From NCBI GenBank assembly GCA_002478545.1, contig DLOY01000073.1, positions 6,538-14,105 of the forward strand: a stretch of 7,568 nt of DNA. The letters run 5' to 3'. Shown here piece after piece: positions 4,306 to 7,568 of the stretch (positions within the stretch are counted from its first letter, which is position 1; each line of letters opens with the position of its first letter). The position numbers and the translations under genes were made by a program. The notes under the pieces are model-generated. The model saw nothing but the letters and a program-made list of their open reading frames with translations. It was not told the origin of the DNA and searched no databases. Source of the stretch: Micrococcales bacterium UBA7472 (lineage in GTDB: Bacteria > Actinomycetota > Actinomycetes > Actinomycetales > Microbacteriaceae).

Positions 4306-7300
4306 GTGGACTTCTCGACTCTCAAAGCTGACCTTGACCGGATCGGTGGCGCTAATCCGCTGAGAAGTTTTGAAGTCTCCAGCTTTGGCCAGATTGATCT
4401 TTCGAGGGCACACCCAGGCGGCATGGCTCAACTGGTTTCGGCGCGCCAAACCACAATTTCGAATCTGGTTCGAGACGGTGTAGCGCAGGCTCGATCGCTG
4501 AGTGCTGCAAGGCGAATTCGAACTAAGTCAAAGCGAATTTCCGAGTCATTCGGGGTCCAGGCATGCTTTATCGCGGCAGGGCTCATCGCCGACGGAGAGC
4601 GGCAGGTGCCATTGGCGCTGTGGCCGGTTGAACTTATAGCTAAAGGCGATGACTTTGAGATCCGACTGGGGTCAGACCCGATATTGAACCCCGAGGCCAG
4701 TTCGCTAATTCGCAGCCAGCGACCAGACTTTCAGGACCGCGATCTGCTCTCAATCTTGCGCTCCGGACCCGACCTACTGCCTTCAGCGGTCTTGCCATTT
4801 GTCCAGGCGCAATTACAGGAAAGTGCTCTAAGCGTTGATCACCTGCTGGTGCTGGGTAATTTTGTTCCCGATCTACTGCTCACCACGATCCCGCAAGAGC
4901 TGAGGCAAAGTTTCGAATCCGTGGGCGGACCAACTGTCGATGCCCTTCTGGTCGCCGATGCCGATAGCTACCAGCTAGAGGTCATCAGAGCTGCGAACGC
5001 GGGAGACTCACTCGCAGTCGAAACCCTCCCAGGCTGTGGCTACATCCAGACCGCTATAAACGTTCTCGCCAATTTTGCACTGCAGGGCAAGCGAACCCTG
5101 ATCATCGCACCCAGAGAGCAAACCATCGATGAGTTTTCCGAGCGACTGTCTCAGCATGGGCTTGCGGGTTTGGCCCTGCGCTCAAATGATCTTTGGTCTG
5201 ACACCGTTGCTGCAATCTCAAGAAACGAAAAAGCGAAACAGGTTGAGCTTCAACCACTGCGACTTCGTCAACTATCGGCAGAGGCTGAGGTAAAGAACTA
5301 CTTCGAGAAGGTATCTAGTCCAGATGCACTAACCGGGGTATCACTTTTTGAAGCGCTAAAGACCTTGGCGGCACTTGCTGGGGAGGAGGAGCCGCCTACA
5401 AACTCCGCTCGAATTAGACCAGATCTGCTGCCCGAGCTGAGGGTTTCAGGTGCGGAGTTGGTCGCTCAGGCCCATGCCGCAGGGGTATTTAGCTATGGAC
5501 CGCAACACTCACCTTGGTTTGGGGCGAACTTTGCATCCGTGGCGGAAATTGATGCTGCTCTAAATGCCGCAAAGTCACTCGCTGGTGAAGAATTCAGACT
5601 CTTGAGTTACCAGGTCAACCGTTATTTGCAGGATCAGAACCTGATTCCATCAAAGACCATCGAGGACTGGTCCAAGCAGCTCAGTCTTCTAATCGGTATT
5701 CGCGAGACACTCGATAAGTTCAAGCCGCAGATTTTTGACCGCCCGCTCACTGAAATGATTCTTGCCACTGCCCCAAGGGGTGAACGCGGTCAGCTCTCAG
5801 GTGCTCAGCGTCGCCGATTCAAGAAGCTTGCCAAGGAGTTTGTCCGACCTGGGGCGACTATTGCAAACTTGCACTCGGCGCTCGCAGCTGCAGAAGAGCA
5901 ACGCTCGCTCTGGCTTGAAATCAACACCACTCAGGCTCCACCTAGCGTGCCGCTGGGTCTGAATGACGCGAAGCAGAAGTTCGATCAGATCTACTCCGTT
6001 GTCTCTTTGTTGCAGCGCCACCTAGATCCAAACCCCGATCTGCCGCTGCTCACCAAGTTGAACTTCGATGAGCTTGGCCAGAAGCTCCAGGATCTAGTTG
6101 ATAAGACTGAGATTCTGACCGGCTATATCGATCGCATGGCATCGGTTGAGAAGCTCCGGCAGCGGGGATTGTTCGACCTTTACCTAGAACTTTGCAAGCT
6201 CTCCACAGACGAGTTGCGTGCTGTATCAGAGTTCGAGCTTTGCTGGTGGCAGTCGGCCCTGGAAGCGCTGGTGAAGTCGAACCCAGAGATTTTGGAGTAC
6301 GACGCTGATCGAATCGCGCAATTGGAAGCCAACTTCGAGGCTGTTTCCAACCAATTGGTTGAAGCTGGTTCGGAGCATCTAAGTGGCGTGCTAGCACTTC
6401 GTTGGAAGAGTGCGCTCGCTGCCAATCAGGCTCAAGCAGACGAGCTTCGAAACCAACTGCGTGCCCGGGCAATCGATGTCGTCTCCGCTAAGCGCGCGGG
6501 CGCAGTGTGGGATGCAATTAGCACAGGGATTATCACCTCACCACTTCGGGTACATCAGCTCAGGGGTTACAAATTCGATGCGCTGCTCGTCCTTGACGCC
6601 GCAGCTACCGGGGTGGCTGAAGCATCAACTGCCCTGACTATGGCCAAGCAGGTCATTGCATTTGGCGACCCGGTCATCTCGGCACCGGAGAGCTTTGAAA
6701 CCATTGCCAGAGCAAACCCAACCCCGAGCGAGGACAATCGCGCCTCGGTATTCGATTTGGTGAGCGCCCACTGCGCTAGCTACCCACTGCGCCACAGTTA
6801 CCGAATTCAAGGCCAGGTCCTGGGCACTTATCTGAATCAAACTTTTTATAAAGAGCGACTGGTGTTCGAACCAAGTTCAGAGTCTTTCCACGGCGCATCA
6901 AACCTGGAGCAGATTGAGATCACCACTGGAGCGCATGCCACCTCAACTATTGAGGGTGCAACCGAGTCACTAGATGCCGAGGTCGCCAAGGTGGTAGAGC
7001 TCGTCACAAACCATGCCCGCTGGAGCCCGACTGAGTCCCTTATGGTCGTAACTCCGTCCAGGACCCACGCTGATCGAATCCATCAAGCGCTTCAAAAAGA
7101 ACTTTCCAGTCAGCCTCAAATCGCCGAGTTTTTTGATGCTCACGGCCGCGAAAGATTTGAGGTCTTGGGCATGAGTGAGGTTGTGCATCGAATTGCGGAT
7201 CGGGTTATCTTCTCGGTTGGTTTTGGTAGGACACCAGAAGGCAAAATCTCGGGATCGCTTGGAGATTTCAATTCCGCTGCCGCGGCAAGGTGGATGGTGA

Positions 7301-7568
7301 ATCAAATCGCATCGGCTCGCAAGCGATTGACCGTAGTTTCCTGCTACAACTTCGAAGATTTTGCCGGCGGCTCTTTGCCAGAGAATCAGCGCTGGTTGAA
7401 GGACCTCATCGCACCACCATTTATGTCTGAAGCCAGAGCGGGGGATCCGGATCCGCTTCTGAGAGATCTTGCGCTTCGATTGAGGAAGCTGGGAATTCGT
7501 GTTGAGCTAAATTTCGCGGGCAGAGTTGCTCTGGCTGCCTCATACAGAAATCAGGCTGCCGCCATCGA
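4306..7568 (+). CDS. DUF4011/SF1 helicase-like protein with C-terminal REase-fold domain, degenerate motifs (3' partial)
   Basis: An unbroken frame of 1087 codons running off the right edge. An in-frame TAG at 4294 leaves GTG 4306 as the likely start. Residues 1-225 resemble DUF4011-type N-terminal regions (RRIRTKSKRISESFGV, VPLALWPVELI, DPILNPEASSLI). The helicase core begins at ETLPGCGYIQT (239-249), the Walker A site, followed by GKRTLIIAPREQTIDEFSERL. About 500 mostly helical residues are inserted before the Walker B site, FDALLVLDAAATG (Asp764). Then come FGDPVISAPESF (786-797), LRHSYRIQGQV (828-838), SLMVVTPSRTHADRI, DRVIFSVGFGRTPEGK (965-980) and VNQIASARKRLTVVSC (998-1013). Expected catalytic residues are missing: Tyr246 for the Walker A Lys, Ala765 for the Walker B Glu, and Ala-Ser (1002-1003) for the motif VI Thr-Arg. 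From about 1047 the DPLLRDLALRLRKLGIRVE segment looks like the start of an MTES_1575-type restriction-endonuclease-fold domain, cut by the window. The family is recalled from Microbacteriaceae. Its function is unknown; DNA binding or defence is only inferred. Confidence 0.8.
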   Translation, partial: MDFSTLKADLDRIGGANPLRSFEVSSFGQIDLSRAHPGGMAQLVSARQTTISNLVRDGVAQARSLSAARRIRTKSKRISESFGVQACFIAAGLIADGERQVPLALWPVELIAKGDDFEIRLGSDPILNPEASSLIRSQRPDFQDRDLLSILRSGPDLLPSAVLPFVQAQLQESALSVDHLLVLGNFVPDLLLTTIPQELRQSFESVGGPTVDALLVADADSYQLEVIRAANAGDSLAVETLPGCGYIQTAINVLANFALQGKRTLIIAPREQTIDEFSERLSQHGLAGLALRSNDLWSDTVAAISRNEKAKQVELQPLRLRQLSAEAEVKNYFEKVSSPDALTGVSLFEALKTLAALAGEEEPPTNSARIRPDLLPELRVSGAELVAQAHAAGVFSYGPQHSPWFGANFASVAEIDAALNAAKSLAGEEFRLLSYQVNRYLQDQNLIPSKTIEDWSKQLSLLIGIRETLDKFKPQIFDRPLTEMILATAPRGERGQLSGAQRRRFKKLAKEFVRPGATIANLHSALAAAEEQRSLWLEINTTQAPPSVPLGLNDAKQKFDQIYSVVSLLQRHLDPNPDLPLLTKLNFDELGQKLQDLVDKTEILTGYIDRMASVEKLRQRGLFDLYLELCKLSTDELRAVSEFELCWWQSALEALVKSNPEILEYDADRIAQLEANFEAVSNQLVEAGSEHLSGVLALRWKSALAANQAQADELRNQLRARAIDVVSAKRAGAVWDAISTGIITSPLRVHQLRGYKFDALLVLDAAATGVAEASTALTMAKQVIAFGDPVISAPESFETIARANPTPSEDNRASVFDLVSAHCASYPLRHSYRIQGQVLGTYLNQTFYKERLVFEPSSESFHGASNLEQIEITTGAHATSTIEGATESLDAEVAKVVELVTNHARWSPTESLMVVTPSRTHADRIHQALQKELSSQPQIAEFFDAHGRERFEVLGMSEVVHRIADRVIFSVGFGRTPEGKISGSLGDFNSAAAARWMVNQIASARKRLTVVSCYNFEDFAGGSLPENQRWLKDLIAPPFMSEARAGDPDPLLRDLALRLRKLGIRVELNFAGRVALAASYRNQAAAI

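Noticed and set aside
5762..7305. Several minus-strand and alternate-frame ORFs of 65-140 codons across the large gene
   Set aside because: They have no recognisable family, no ribosome sites and non-protein-like composition; they are shadows of the long plus-strand frame.
7443..7454. Tandem GGATCC GGATCC inside the helicase-like gene
   Set aside because: It encodes DPDP-type residues that fit the domain boundary; a 12-bp tandem palindrome in coding sequence has no further support.

Overview
The window looks like a chromosomal segment of an actinobacterium, most likely a Microbacteriaceae member with a modest GC content (by eye a little above 50%), such as the freshwater Rhodoluna/Aquiluna group. 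The evidence is a mycobacterial-type SerC, a DtxR/IdeR-type iron regulator, the actinobacterial DUF3027 and DUF2530 proteins, a cold-shock protein with the actinobacterial C-terminal extension, frequent GTG/TTG starts, and a tRNA with no encoded CCA. The genus is inferred, not proven.

Layout. Bases 1-646 (+) hold the 3' end of a cold-shock protein gene followed, with an 11-nt overlap, by a DUF3027 gene. Facing it on the minus strand is a two-gene unit, serC then a DUF2530 membrane protein (1830-494), coupled by a 4-nt GTGA overlap. The DUF3027 and DUF2530 genes overlap tail to tail by 153 nt in exact codon register. Divergent from serC is an iron-dependent DtxR/IdeR-family repressor (1884-2561, +). 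Next come a secreted NlpC/P60 peptidoglycan peptidase (2611-3348, +), a 269-nt gap with phased short repeats, a foldable segment and a strong intrinsic terminator, and a small HNH nuclease (3618-4121, +). A tRNA-Arg(CCU) lies convergent to the HNH gene (4197-4125, -).

From 4306 to the right edge runs one uninterrupted reading frame of at least 1087 codons. It has the architecture of a DUF4011/superfamily-1 helicase fused to a C-terminal restriction-endonuclease-like domain of the MTES_1575 type, and is cut by the window end. Its helicase motifs are all recognisable by position, but their catalytic residues are replaced: the Walker A Lys, the Walker B Glu, the motif III Gln, the motif VI Arg and the region before the motif V-like strand. 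The fold appears kept while ATP hydrolysis is probably lost. This is the most unusual object in the window.

How the parts relate. The left half is ordinary housekeeping (stress protein, serine biosynthesis, iron control, wall remodelling). Two genes, serC and the helicase-like gene, have a TANNNT -10 box exactly 6 nt before the start codon, the geometry of leaderless transcription. The 3349-3617 gap may encode a small structured RNA, or a leader that attenuates the HNH gene. No CRISPR array, insertion sequence, phage gene or integration junction was seen.
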